Assembly: GCA_016946835.1 (NCBI GenBank)
Contig: JACVTC010000141.1
Span: forward strand, 228,501-292,500
Direction of reading: 5' to 3'
Length of the DNA: 64,000 nucleotides
Source: Neocallimastix lanati (nom. inval.)
Taxonomy: Eukaryota > Neocallimastigomycota > Neocallimastigomycetes > Neocallimastigales > Neocallimastigaceae
Shown here: piece by piece, positions 12,441 to 26,687 of the stretch
Position numbering within the stretch: the stretch's first letter is position 1
How the letters are laid out: each line of letters starts with the position of its first letter
Program-made: the position numbers and the translations under genes
The notes under the pieces: model-generated
The model's input: the letters and a program-made list of their open reading frames with translations, nothing else
Databases searched by the model: none
What the model was told of the DNA's origin: nothing

Positions 12441-13300
12441 ATATATAGTTATTGTTAAAATATAACGAAATATTTGGTATTAAAGTCGAAAACAATAATT
12501 TCAGATACTCTGTTTCACAAACTAATTACATCGAAAATGTTTCATCCAAATTTAAAGTTCACAATACTCGAAAAGCTAAAACTCCATACACTGGAGATAA
12601 TGTTAACGAAAATCGCAATCCGTTCGATAAAACTACTTACAAAAGTGCTTTAGGTTCTTTGATTTACTTAGCTAAATGTACTCGTCCCGATATATCATTT
12701 GCTGTAAATAAGGCGGCGAGGAATACTGAAAATCCAACAATTTCTGATTGTAACAAGGTAATAAATATTTTTAAATATTTAAATTCAACTAAAAATTATA
12801 AAATTACATACACAGGGGAATTTACTGCTTTTACGGACTCTGACTTAGGAGGCGACGCAAAGGATAAAAAATATACCTCTGGACATATTATTCTTATGGG
12901 AACAAGTCCAATCTGCTGGTCGTCATGAAAACAAACAACTGTTGCTACCTCCACAATGGAAGCAGAATATATAGGAACTACAGAAAGTACAAAAAAAGTT
13001 TTATGGTTAAGAAATATTCTATTTGAACTATTTAATTTCAACAAACCAATTACGATCTATATTGACAACCAAGCTAGTAAAACAACAATTGAAAATGGAC
13101 AATTAAACTCAAAATTAAAGCATAAATATAAAATTTTATTTCATTCAAGATCATATTAAAAATAAATGAATAATTTTAAAATACATTAGTACCGAAAATA
13201 TGTTAGCCGAAGTATTAACTAAAAATGTTAACGTACCTCAAATGACAAAATTTTAAAACATGATTTTTGATAAATCAGAAAATTAAGTTTGACAGGGGAA
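12440..13300 (+). pseudogene. Ty1/copia reverse-transcriptase tail and RNase H (dead)
   Basis: The reading frame from about 12452 matches the end of copia pol. It shows I-F-G-I-K-V-E, then Y-x-x-S-Q-T-N-Y-I-E-N, and S-A-L-G-S-L-I-Y-L-A-K-C-T-R-P-D-I-S-F-A. RNase H follows with FTDSDLGGD (catalytic Asp), the T-S-G-H-I-I motif, STMEAEYI (catalytic Glu) and IYIDNQ (catalytic Asp). The polyprotein tail TENMLAEVLTKN is at about 13185-13230. A TGA at about 12926 replaces the usual codon before K-Q, and further stops follow. At 13293-13300 CAGGGGAA resembles a polypurine tract. The 5' part of pol, gag and the 5' LTR are absent. Confidence 0.85.
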
Positions 13301-13319
13301 TATTAAAATATAACGAAAT

Positions 13320-14871
13320 CTATTTTGAAATATATTAAATTAAAATTTTAATTTGAAATTCATTGTTAATAATATTTTCTTTATTTGTAATAAATTATTT
13401 TATACATGTAAAATATTTTCATTGTATTATTATTAAGCCAAATATAGTATAAAATGAATGTAATTTTCCAAAATTTTATATCTTTAATCAATTGATAAAT
13501 TTAACAAATAATAAAAATAATAAATAAAGTTTATATATAAATTTACATACTAAAACTAGTTTTCTCTTTTAGTTATTATATTTTATATAGAATAATCTAT
13601 TTACATAAATTTTCTATTTTACAATATGAATTTTTTTATTTAGTTATCCATTTATTTATTTTATTTATTTTGTTTATTTGAATTAATTTCTCCTTATTAA
13701 GTTATATAAGAATTACAATAATTTTTAATATAAAAAAAAAAAATATTTACAAATTAAATATGTTATTATACATTATCACTTGAATATATAATAATGCTAT
13801 TTTATATATATTAAAAAAGAACATTCTAAGAAAAAATATGTTATTGTTAATATAATATAATATTATATTGTATCACAACAATCAAAAAATAGTTTAATAA
13901 ATAATATAATAATTTGGGATTAATCTTTTTTTCTTTTTTCTATTTTTATTAGTTTTCTTCTTTTTTTCTTTTTTTTTTTTTTTTTTTTTTTTGAGAATAA
14001 CAATAAAATAAAATTTATATTTTAATTCAGAAATAGAATACACTAATTTGAATGAGAAAAATTAAAAAAAAAAAAAAAAAGAAACATATATATATATATT
14101 TATTTTAAATGATGTTGACCATGTTGTTTATTTTATTCATTACAAATAAAAAAAAGACAATTTAAAAAAAAAAATAAAAACACCTATAAATATATATTCT
14201 TAAATAATTATAAAACTAAATAATAAATAATAACAATAATAATAATAATTATGTATTTTAATTTTATTTTATATAATCTATTTATTATCATTATATTAAT
14301 TGCATCAGTATATATAATATTATTAAAAGTTTTAATTATATGTTTTACTTCATTCAATAAGAATAAAAATATTAAAAATAAAATTAAAATTAAAATATAA
14401 ATAAAATAGTATTTATATAAATAATAATATACAATAATAATTTTTTTCTTTTGTAAAAAAAATAGCTTTATTTTTATAAATAAATACTAGTTATTTTATT
14501 TTATTTTATTTTATTTTTTTTTATACAATTTAGATTGATATATATATATATATATATTAAAAAAAAAAAAAAACAGAATAAATATGATAAAATAAAAAAA
14601 TATAATAAAAAAATTAAAATAATTATGAAAATAATATTAATATATGTTTATATAAGTTATAATAAAAAAAAATTAAATAAATAAATAATAAAATTTAATT
14701 TGACTAAATTTTTGAATAAAAGTAGTACATAAAATTATAAAATTATAACTATATTTTCAAATGTTGGTATAACAAATATATGTTGATGTTTCATTATAGT
14801 AAAAAAAAAAAAATTGTAAAAAAAAAAATATATATACATTTACAAATAATAAAAAAAAAAATTATAAGAAA

Positions 14872-14902
<31 letters not shown>

Positions 14903-15099
14903 TTTTGATTTATAATACTAAATAATATTTATTATTATTTTTTTTGGTATAATTATAAAATATATATGAATAATAAGGATTTTTTATTGTTTTATTGTTT
15001 TTACTACTATTGTTTTAATTATTGTAGAAATAATTATAATAATAATAATAATAATATATATTATTTCTATTTTGTTAATTCTTTTTTTATTTAAAAGAA
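13320..15099. other. AT-rich gene-free stretch
   Basis: No coding sequence is recognised. It contains poly-A/T runs (for example 13970-13992, 14880-14906) and short TA repeats. The last part is the 3' flank of the minus-strand NDT80 gene. Confidence 0.45.
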
Positions 15100-16067
15100 C
15101 TAATTACTCTTTTCATTAACTTTTAATGATTTAATTTCATCTTCTAATTTCCCTACACGTTCACATAATCCATAAACTAATTTCATTAATTCTGGATTTG
15201 AAAATTGTAATGGGAATTGGTAATTACTAGATAGTTTAGAATTACCAGTTGGATTAAAAAGGGATTGGGGTTGAATATTTTGTAATGGTTGAAAAGAGGA
15301 ATTATTATTTTTATTATTAGTATTGTTATTGTTATTATTGTTATTGTTTTGCTGTTGATTTTGTGAATTATTTATAGAATGATTTGGAGAATCAAAGTTA
15401 GAAATATTACTTGGAATTCCTTGTAAAGGAGAAGCTGCATTAAAATCATCTGTTGCTACCGGTTTATTTTGGTTCATAAAGTTTCCTCTTGTTGATATAG
15501 ATAAGGAAGCCAAAGTTGCTGCTGAATCTTGTTCATTGATTGGCACTGATGCAATATTGTCGGATAATAAAGATGATGATGAAGAAACTAAAGTAGTTTC
15601 TGAATTAAGATAATGATTATTTGTATTGTTATTAGTATTATTTTTTTGACCAGTAACAGAAATGAAAATGTTATTATTTGGACTAGAAATAGTTTTCATC
15701 TTCTTTGCTGGATTTTGCATCATACTATCATCATCATTCAATGGATGAGTTTTATTACTTTTAGGATTATTATCATTATTGTTACTACAGTTGTTATTAC
15801 CATTATTATTGTTATTATTATTGTTGTTGTTCATATTATTCATATTACCCACATTATTCATATTATTTATCCCATTTGTATTATTCATATTATTTATACC
15901 ATTCATATTAGTTATACTATTCATATTGCTCATATTGCACATGTTTATGTTATTATTCATATTATTCATATTGTTCATGTTCGTATTATTATTTATATTA
16001 TTACCATTCATATTTTTATTATCATTATTCATATTTACATTCATATTATTATTCATACTCATATTCA

Positions 16068-16118
<51 letters not shown>

Positions 16119-16746
16119 TACTATTATTACTCATATTAGCATTATTATTATTATTTATATTCATATTATTATTATTATTATTCATGTTGTTGTTATTCAT
16201 ACTGTTCATGTTCATGCTATTCATACTGCTAGTATTACTTTTCATATTATTATTAAGACTATTATTCATATTGTTATTCATGTTGGTATTCATATTATTA
16301 TTTATGTTATTATTCATATTATTATTCATGTTATTATTCATATTATTATTCATGTTACTATTCATATTATTATTCATATTGTTATTCATGTTGTTATTCA
16401 TGTTATTATTCATGTTGTTATTAATGTTATTATTTATGTTGCTATTCATGTTATTATTCACGTTATTATTCATGTTATTATTATTGTTATTCATGTTATT
16501 CATATTATTATTTATGCTGTTTGTATTATTATTCATGTTCAGGCTCATTTTATTATTATTTATATTATTATTTATATTATTCATGTTGTTATTTATGTTA
16601 TTGTTCAAATTATTATTCATATTCATATTTTGATTATTATTATTATTGTTATTCATATTCATATTTTGATTATTATTATTATTATTATTGTTATTCATAT
16701 TCATATTTTGATTATTATTATTATTGTTATTCATATTCATATTTTG

Positions 16747-16785
<39 letters not shown>

Positions 16786-18852
16786 GTTGTTATTTATATT
16801 CATATTTTGATTATTATTATTATTATTATTATTGTTATTCATATTCATATTTTGATTATTATTGTTATTGTTATTCATATTTATATTCATATTCATATTC
16901 ATATTCATATTTTGATTATTATTATTATTATTATTACTGTTATTATTTATGATGTTATTATTCATATTCATGTTATTGTTCATATTCATGTTATTGTTTA
17001 TATTCATATTACTATTCATGTTATTGTTCATATTCATGTTATTGTTCATATTCATATTATTATTCATGTTATTGTTCATATTCATATTATTATTCATGTT
17101 ATTGTTCATATTCATATTATTATTCATGTTATTGTTCATATTCATATTATTATTCATGTTATTGTTCATATTCATATTACTATTTATGTTATGATTATTC
17201 ATACTCATATTATTTCCATTCATGTTGTTCACGCAATTCATATTATTCATGCCATTATTCATAATATTGTTCATACCATTATTCATACCATTATTCATAC
17301 TAATATTCATGCCATTATTTACATTATTGCTCATACCATTATTCATATTACTGTTCATACCATTACTCATACCATTATTCATACCATTATTCATATTATT
17401 GTTCATACCATTACTCATACCATTATTCATACCATTATTCATATTATTGTTCATACCATTATTCATATTATCGTTCATGCCATTATTCATATTATTGTTC
17501 ATGCCATTATTCATATTATTATTCATACCATTATTCATACCATTATTCATACCATTATTCATACCATTATTCATACCATTATTCATACCATTATTCATAC
17601 CATTATTCATACTATTATTCATACTATTATTCATACCATTATTCATATTATTATTCATATTATTACTCAAATTATTATTCATATTATTACTCAAATTATT
17701 CATATTATTATTCATATTATTATTTATAGCATTGTTCATATTATAATTATTTTGACCAAAATTATTATTATTCATGGTATTATTAGTATTGGTATTGTTA
17801 TTATTATTAGTAGTATTGCTATTATCATTATTTTTTAAATTATTATCATTTTTTCCTGTAGTTAATGTATTATTTGAAGTAGAAATTTCACCTAAGGAAG
17901 AAAGTCCTGAATTAATCAAACCTTGACTAGCAAGTAATGGATAAGTCATTTGAAGATATTGTTGTTGAAGTTCAGTATAAGAATAACTATCATTACTATC
18001 ACTAAAATGTGATGGACTTCTTCCTCTTACAATAACAGGGGAAGATTCAAGGAAGGCAATTTTAAAGGATTGCTCATCAGTACAAACAACAGATAATTCG
18101 ATGACAAGAACAAAGAACTGTTGAGCAGCTCCAGTTCTCTTTCTACGGCCATTATTAGGAGTAGCTAATTTAAATTGTAGACGATCAAATGTAACTAAAC
18201 AACTATCTGATGGTTCCTTAGTTGAATGATGATGATTTTGAAGAAGAGTAAGACATCTTTCATCACCACATTTAACAGTTTTTGGTTTTGGAGTAGTTTG
18301 AGTTTTTTTATCTCTTTTTGAAGTATGTTGAATTAATTCAACGGGATCACCACCATCAGTAATTTTTGCACTAATACCAAGTTGAAATTCTTTAACTTCA
18401 TGTGGTTGATTATCCACTTCAATTAAGCATGGTAATGGAATTTGTTCTTGACAATTGGTTTCTTTATTTAAAGCTGTAAATGAATTAATAATATGGAAAT
18501 AATTTCTTCGATAACAAGTCCAATGATCTTCAGCTAAGAAAAATCCTGAGTCTACCTTTGAATGAATATTAACTGTGTAACTAATTAATAATATATATTT
18601 ATATATTAATATCAATATATTTATATCGTTACATATAATATTAATTAATATATAAAAAATTTTATTTAATAAATTTTGTGAAACATTATATAAAAATAAT
18701 ACTAATTAAATTTTTTGTGTTAAAAAAAAAAAAAAAGATTTTTTTTCTATGATAATAACTTTTAATAAATACTTTTTTTTATTAAATATATTGATGAAAA
18801 AAATTTTTATATATTTCACAATATATTATAATTAATTATAAATATATAAAAA

Positions 18853-18883
<31 letters not shown>

Positions 18884-19996
18884 TATTTATTACGTTTTTG
18901 TTTTATTCAAATCATAAATTGGATAAATTTGTCTTGTTTTATTACCGAAAAAAGTTTCAATAGGAACCTTTAAATGATCAGCAGAATAATCTCTTCTTTG
19001 CTTCTTGGGTGGTGGTGGAAGTAGTGGTTGCATATTTGGAGGAAATAAGTGTTGTATTTTTTGAAATTGTTGAAGTTGTTGTAATTGAGCAGTTGTTATA
19101 TTCTTTAAATTAAATCTGTTTTTAATATTACTATTTGAATTCTTTTTTGTCTTACTTCTTAAATTATTAGTAATATTACTTAAATTATTACTACTATTAC
19201 TACTATTACTACTATTACTACTATTACTACTATTGTTTATGTTGCTGTCACTATTATTACTATCATTATTATTTTGTGAATGAGTTACTGGTTTTGAAGT
19301 ATTATTAACAGCTATTGGTGTAATAGCATTGGTTAAGTTCGTATTGGCATCTTTAACTGATGATTTAATAGCAAATAATGAAATAATAGATGCTTGTTTT
19401 GAATTTTTATTCATTGGTATCTTATTGGTATCATTTCCTTTATTATCAGAAATATTGTTATCTTTATTAGTTAGTTCTTTATCATCGTCGTTATTTCTAT
19501 TTTTTATACTACTATTTTTCTTGTTTTTATTTTCTGAAGACGTAACTATATTTTTCGTTTTGTTATCACTATTTGTATCATCCAGAGAAGAGTTTTCAGT
19601 AGAACTTAATGGTACAGATTGATTCAAATTTTTACTAGAAGAATTAACAATAGTTGAACTAGAATTTGATTCGGAGTTAGAATTTGAAATAGAAGAGGTA
19701 TCAGAATTTGATGCTACAACAACAGAACTTGAATTTAATGGAGTTAAACTTGGAGTAGGAAAATATTTATTATCATTATTATTATTTTTAGAATTAGAAT
19801 TTGAATTACTTTTTGATTTTCCTAAATTTTTACTAGTTGAAAAATTATTTCCATTTGAATTATTGGTTTTACTTTTTGATATTTTTGATGATTTTACTTT
19901 ACTTATTGAATTACTAGATGAATTTAAAGTATCCTTTCTACTTTGATTCTTAGAATATCCAGTTTTTTCTTTTAAATCTTGTCTAATTTTAGCCAT
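15100..19996 (-). CDS. NDT80/PhoG-domain transcription factor with giant Met/Asn repeat
   Basis: Two exons on the minus strand, 19996-18894 and 18580-15100, join in phase to 1,527 residues. Residues 1-300 are Ser/Asn/Lys-rich. A short segment with QLQQLQQFQ and a Pro run follows. The NDT80 DNA-binding domain spans about 340-570. It opens with IYPIYDLNKTKT, crosses the intron, then shows VDSGFF, WTCYRRNYF at about 388-396, basic NNGRRKR, and VIVRGRSPSHF at about 550-560. After it come roughly 700 residues of MNNN/MNNG repeats, then a Ser/Asn region, and a short coiled coil (VYGLCERVGKLEDEIKSLK) at the C-terminus. Family knowledge: NDT80-domain factors drive meiosis, nutrient response or development in fungi. 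The intron sits inside the domain, which shows that the two long open frames are one gene. The regulatory role here is unknown. Confidence 0.88.
15800..17790 (-). repeat. Coding ATG-AAT-AAT tandem repeat
   Basis: A degenerate 9-12 bp coding repeat (MNNN, MNNG, MNMN units) in exon 2 of the NDT80-domain gene. Blocks differ by unit: MNNG near 17250-17680, MNMNNN near 16960-17200, and poly-N with QNMNMN near 16620-16930. This implies successive local expansions. The opposite strand is open in all frames only because its codons are CAT/ATT/TTC-like. Confidence 0.9.
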
Positions 19997-20558
19997 TATC
20001 TATATTTTAAATAAAAAATGAAGATAAAAATATATATATATATTTTATTAAATAAATGTCTTATTAATATATAAATTTGTTATTTATAATATTTTACATA
20101 TTTCATGGGAAATTATTTCATTTAATAAATATATTTTAAAAATATAAAGTTTTATTACCTTTTATATTAAATAAAAATATTATATTAATTAAATATTTAT
20201 GAGCTTAAATTATAATTTATTATATATTCGTTTTAAAAATTATTTGTATTATTTATTTATTTCTCCTTGTAGAAATTTGTTATTACTTTTATTATTATTA
20301 TTATTGCTCTATTATTAAATTATAATATTTATAAAGCATTATTTCATTGCTTTAATATATAATACAATTAACTTTAAATATTGTAATATTAATAAATATA
20401 TATAATATTTTTTATATTATTTAATAAATTACTTTAAAATTTTATATACAAATTCTGTAAAAAAATAAAATAAAAAAAAAAAAATAAAAAATAAAAAAAA
20501 AGATATATATATTTATAAAAAATTAACTTATTGCATTTATAGTATTATACAACTATTA

Positions 20559-20591
<33 letters not shown>

Positions 20592-20828
20592 ATTTAAAAT
20601 ATTTCTTTTTTTTTTTTAATTATTATTATTATTATTTTATTTTTTAAAGAAAATATTTATTTTTTATTATATTTTAAATATTTTAATTTAAATTGTAAAA
20701 ATGTTTAAAAATATATATATATATATTTTTTGTTTTATTTTTATCAATATATAAAAAACAATTCAATTAATACTATTAAAAGATAAAAATTATTGAAATT
20801 TTTTTAATTTTTTTTTAATTATAAAATA

Positions 20829-20861
<33 letters not shown>

Positions 20862-21002
20862 TGAAGTATTAAAAAAATTTAATATAAAAATACATTAAAA
20901 GAAATTAATTAAAAAGAAAAAAAATAATATAAAAAAAATTTTTTTATATTAAAAAATATAAAAAAAGAAAAAAATAAAACTATTAATATTTAATTTATTA
21001 TC

Positions 21003-21009
21003 TATCTAT

Positions 21010-21084
<75 letters not shown>

Positions 21085-21087
21085 TTT
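21003..21087. repeat. (TTTA)n microsatellite
   Basis: About twenty near-perfect TTTA units in the gene desert. Confidence 0.9.
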
Positions 21088-22800
21088 TTTAATGTATTAA
21101 TTTATTAATTTTTTTTTATATATTTATTATAGTATTATTCCATGAATATATTATCAATTGTATTTGTAATATTTATTCTATTCAACTGCAACTTATTTAG
21201 ATTTATTCAAACTAATCCTATATATTATTATAGATACACAATATACACAATAAAATTAATAACATTCTGTATATTATAATTTTAGATTTATATTTATGTT
21301 CTATTTTATAATTGATAAAATTTAAAGATTTTAATCACAAACAACTATAAAAAATAAATAAATAAATTGAAGAAAAAACATTTTTAAAATATATTGTGTA
21401 ATATAAAAAAATTTAAATAAATTTTTTAATTAATTATACTTCAGTATATATATATATATTTTTTATAAATGAATAATTACAATATCACTCAACTTTATTT
21501 AGTTCTTTCTGTATTTTACATATATTATAAATATATCTCTATATATTAAAAATATATATTATTTTTTTGTGTGATTTTAATTTAAACTCTTTTTTTCAAA
21601 AAGCTTTTTATTTTTATTTATTTTTATTTTTGAAAAATGTTAATAATATTATTTTATTTATAAATTTTTTATAATAATTATTAATATTTTCATTAAAAAT
21701 AATAATTATAATAATATTATTTATTGAAAAGAAATTTTATTTTCCTTTTTTTTTTTGAAAATAATAAATAAATCATAAATAATAGTTGAGACTGTTATTA
21801 AACTTATAATTAGAAATAAAATTATTTTAAATTTAAAAAACTTTTTTATTATCGATTAATAACTTTATTAACTTTTAATTCATTTATTTTATATAACCTA
21901 TTTTTATAATTTGTAGTTATGTTTCAATTACTATCATAATTATATAATTATCATATTTATTAATATATATACAGATAATATTAAAATTTATTCAAAAACA
22001 TTACAACTTATATATATGCATATTTAGTTCAAGATTTCAATTTATCACATTTGATATAATCAAATTATATTTACGAAAATTATTAATTCAAATTAGGTTT
22101 TATTAACAGTCACATTATATTCAATTCTTCATTTATAACTACAAACAAAATATTAATACCCCAATATTCATGTAATTATAATTCTTTACAATAAATATAA
22201 GATTCATTAAATTATAATGAAAAGAATATTATAAATATATAATTTGATGAATTATATTTAATTAATAATATATATAAATTGTATATAGGAAATTTAAATT
22301 CAATTCAATAAGTTTTTATAAATAAAATAAAAAAATAATTGTATTGCAATACTTTTTCATTATTACTATTATAATTAATATTAATTTTCAATTGTAACTT
22401 TTTTTTTTTTTTTGATCTATAAAATAATTTATTTCGGTAATTAAAATTTAAATCATTTCATAATAATAATTGCACAAATGATTTTAATAAATTAAATTTT
22501 ATTATAAACAATAAAATAAATATTGTATTAAATATAATTTTTAATCATAATTATAGAGTTTTGGTTTTTCAATTCTTTTATAGTTTATTGATATTTTTTA
22601 TTTTAAATAAAATGAAAAATTACTTTATATAATAATTTTATTGATATAATATTTATTAAGAAAAAAAGGTTTTTTAAGTTTATTTATAAAAAAATTTTTA
22701 TTCAACTTTATTGTAATAAAATAACTTTAAATACTAAATATTATTCAAAATCTAATAATAACATTTATAATAACTGTAACCATTACAAAATAAATTTATA

Positions 22801-22832
<32 letters not shown>

Positions 22833-22908
22833 TGTGTAATTATAACTTTTTTATTAATAAGGAAATTTAATTTATTTTTTTTTTTTTAATTAAAGCAATT
22901 AAATTCAT

Positions 22909-22944
22909 TTATTTATTTATTTATTCATTTATTTATTTATTCAT

Positions 22945-22991
<47 letters not shown>

Positions 22992-22993
22992 TT
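22909..22993. repeat. (TTTA)n microsatellite
   Basis: About twenty TTTA units, with TTCA variants in the first third. Confidence 0.9.
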
Positions 22994-23468
22994 AAATTGT
23001 CAATTAATTAAATATCTCTTGTTCAATACCATACACATGTAAAAATGAGCATAAATTAAATAAATATTAATGGAGAAAAAATATTCATTAATTTATATTT
23101 TTATATTTTTATTTCTTTACATTTTCATCATTTTATATTATATGATATTATAATGATTCAATCAAAATAAAAAATATTTTCTAAAAAAAAAAAAGTAATA
23201 TAATATTACCAAAAAATAAAAAACTAAAAATATAAGATAAGAAATAAAAGATAAAAAAATAAAAATGAAAAATGAAAAACAAGAAATAAAAAATATTTAA
23301 ATTATCTAAAACTATCAAATTTTATAATATTTTTAAATTATATAGTTTTTTCAAATGACCAATTTAATGTTACATCTGAATATTAAAAAAAAATGCCGAT
23401 TTCAATATATAATTAAAATTAATATGATTAAATAATTTAAAATTTAAATTTAATAGTAATGTATCAAT

Positions 23469-23499
<31 letters not shown>

Positions 23500-23714
23500 T
23501 GCATTCAAAGCTTTATTTTTTAGATATATTTAAATAATAATCAAATAAACTTATAATCAAATTAATAAAAAAAATTATTAATAAAAAAAAATAACAATTT
23601 TAAAATAAAATATATATATGATATATTAAAATAACTATGATATTATTTATTAATTATTATTCTTAATATATATATTTCTATTTTTTCAATAATCAATTGG
23701 TTAATATAGTCATT

Positions 23715-23759
<45 letters not shown>

Positions 23760-24905
23760 TAAAATACATATTTGAAAAAATGGTGTTATGTAAATATACT
23801 ATAATTTATGTTATAATACTTTTTAAATCTTTTTAACATATGAATCATTTTAAATTTTTATTTGAAAAAAATAATATTAAATGTAATATATATTAAATAA
23901 ATATAATAAGAATTTAAAATAAAGGTATTGAATATAATTATATAATAATTCTGAATATTTAATATTTAATAAAGAATAATTAAAAGTTCAAATACTAATA
24001 TAGAAGATATATATATAAAAATAATATATTTTATAAATTTTTAAAACATTAAGAATATTATTATTTTTTTTCGGAAATTTAATTGCGTAAAAATTATTTT
24101 TTTTTAAAAATCTTTTTTTTTTCATTATACTATATTTGTAACAATAAATTTCATTTAACTACCAAATATTAATAATATGCTTTTAATTAAAAATTTTTAA
24201 TAAAACTATTATATATATTTTTATATACAATTTATATATTCAATAATATAATAAAAATATATATGCAATTAAATATAATAATGTATATATTAACATAAAT
24301 TAGTTAAATTTTACATTTTTTAAATAATTGTGTGACAGAATAAATTTATATAATTAATATAATAAAAATTGAATATATATAAAAGCTTTAACATAAAAAA
24401 ACAAATGATAAATCTTTGATAATTTTTAATTTATATTAATGTATTAAAAAAAATATGGGACAATATTTAATCAGGAGCTAAAATAAATAACTGAAAATAA
24501 ATAAATAAATAAAAAACAATTTATCATTAAATTACTTTTATGTTTTTAAATTGTACTACCACTTTTTTTTATAAAAATTTCACATAGTAATGAATAATTT
24601 TTATTAATTGTATTGATAATTCAATTAATCTCATTCTTATATTATTTATTTCATCTCATAAGATGTTATGTTATTTTCCTATAATATTAATACATTAAAT
24701 TAAATAAATATATCTAATATACTCTTCTATATTTCCTTATTTGGAACAGTTATAATACTTCTGATAATTTATAAAAACGTGAAAGAGTACTTTAAAAATA
24801 TTAAAAATAATTATATTTGATTGTACAACATAATTGAACTGTATAAGTATTAACCACAAAAAAATTTTATTAAGGATTGTAAATTGAAATATTATAATAT
24901 GTAAT

Positions 24906-24983
24906 AAATGAATTAATATATATATAATCATGAAAAAAATAAAAAAAAATTATATTTTTCATGATTATTAAATATTAATTCAT
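24906..24983. repeat. Imperfect inverted repeat
   Basis: The left arm (about 24906-24936, containing TGAATTAAT and AATCATGAAAA) and right arm (about 24955-24983, TTTTTCATGATT then ATTAATTCA) are largely reverse-complementary around an A/T-rich loop. It could be a hairpin or a tiny decayed transposable element. Chance is also possible at this base composition. Confidence 0.5.
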
Positions 24984-26687
24984 TAAATATATATATATAT
25001 GAAGATGTATAAAAATAATATTTAATTAATAAAATGTTTTATTATAATTTCTGTAAAATTAGTATTATTTAAACTTAACTTTAACATAATAATTAATATA
25101 ATTATTATGTTAATATTACCTATACTATGTATGGAATATATTCAAAATATTATCAATTTATTTATTAAATAAAAATAATAAAAAGTAGGTGTTTGTAATT
25201 ATTATTAATAGAATAAATAAATATAAAAAAAATGAATGAAACAATTATAATTTTAAAGAAAAAGAATAAATAAATCTTTTAATATTTATCTTTTATTTAT
25301 TTTTAAATCGCTTATAATTATTTATAAATTTTATTTTTAATTTTATTAGGATAAAAATAAAAATATAAAACATTTTAAATTTTAAATTGATTTATATTGT
25401 TACTATCTTTTTTTTTTTTTGTCTTTAATTATATTTATATATTTTGTAATTAAAATTAAAGTAATATATAATATGAAAAAATCATAAAAGTATATTTAAT
25501 AAATATTAATAAAATCTGATAATAAATGAAAAATACTATAAAAAAAATTTAAAACTTTTATGTAATTAGAAATAGTATTATTTCTCTAATTATATAATAA
25601 TATTAATTTTTTTTAAAGTTTTTGTACTTCCTTTTTTCAAACAAATTTAAATAAAAATTGTAATCTTAATAACAAACAATCGGAGTTTGATAAATTCCAA
25701 AAACAAATATTTATTTATATATATATATATTAGTTATTTATTATTAGGGCAATAATATTAAACAATTTTAATAATTTTTAAATAAATTTTAATTTCAAAA
25801 AAAGTAGTTACAACATTTTATAAAAAATAAAATTAATGAAAATATTATTACTAAATCATCAAAAATGTATATTTATTATTTATTATCTGTTTTAAATATT
25901 TTTATAGAATTACTTTAATAATCAATTTTAAAAAATTTTTAAAAAAAATAAAAAAAAAAAAAAAAAAACTAATCATTATTATACATATTAATATTAATTT
26001 AAAATATATATATATTCACATTTATTTATTTATTTATTTATTTATATTTAATAAATAAAAATTATATTTTATTCATTCGTTATATTAATATAGTACGACA
26101 ATTACTAATTTTAATAATAAAAATTATATATAATAAAAAATAATAAAATCATTAAGATTTAATAAATTAAATATATATATAGAATATAAAATTTATTATA
26201 CCTAATTAACAAAGTTATCTTTTGTTACTTTTATTAATAATAATTAAACAGATATAAATTATATTTTAATATTAAATATTTATTTTATGTTTTAAAATAA
26301 ATAAATAATTACATATTAAAGTAATGTAAAGATAAAAACCATTTATTATACTCAATAATAAAATGAAATTATGAATAAGAACATATATATTGTTTTATAT
26401 TTATTTATTTATTTGCACTTTTATTATATTTTATTTTATTTAATAGATTTCTCTTTTTTTTTTTTTTTTTTTTAAAGGTTATTTTCGTTATATATAATAT
26501 TTTCCATTTAAACAGGATTTTAAATTAATATTACTATTATTTATTTATTAATGAAATTTTCAATTGAATGGATAATCCATATTTATAATTATTTTTAAAT
26601 ATCCCTTTAACTTTAATGAAATTAATGAAATATTTATATATTTATTTTTTTTTTAATATTGTTATAATGAAAAAACATTTTAATCAT

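Larger units (their letters stand above)
19997..26687. other. 6.7-kb AT-rich gene desert
   Basis: No protein homology, tRNA or rRNA is recognised on either strand. It contains (TTTA)n tracts at about 21003-21087, 22909-22993 and 23467-23500, poly-A runs at about 20838-20861, 22807-22831 and 23717-23757, and an imperfect inverted repeat at 24906-24983. The largest open frames (about 60-70 codons) look random. Confidence 0.6.

Noticed and set aside
15613-17838. 741-codon open frame on the plus strand (Ile/His-rich), plus other long plus-strand frames inside it
   Set aside because: It is the mirror of the Met/Asn coding repeat on the minus strand. Reverse-complemented AAT/ATG codons cannot form stops. 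No domain or normal composition is present.
18541-18615. ATG at 18615 as the start of the NDT80 protein
   Set aside because: The sequence before Y-T-V-N-I-H is intron. Joining to the upstream frame at 18894 keeps phase and restores the beginning of the NDT80 domain.
19329-19622. 97-codon plus-strand frame with hydrophobic residues
   Set aside because: It is antisense to the Ser/Asn-rich first exon of the NDT80 gene, where Ser/Asn/Lys codons reverse into Leu/Phe/Val.
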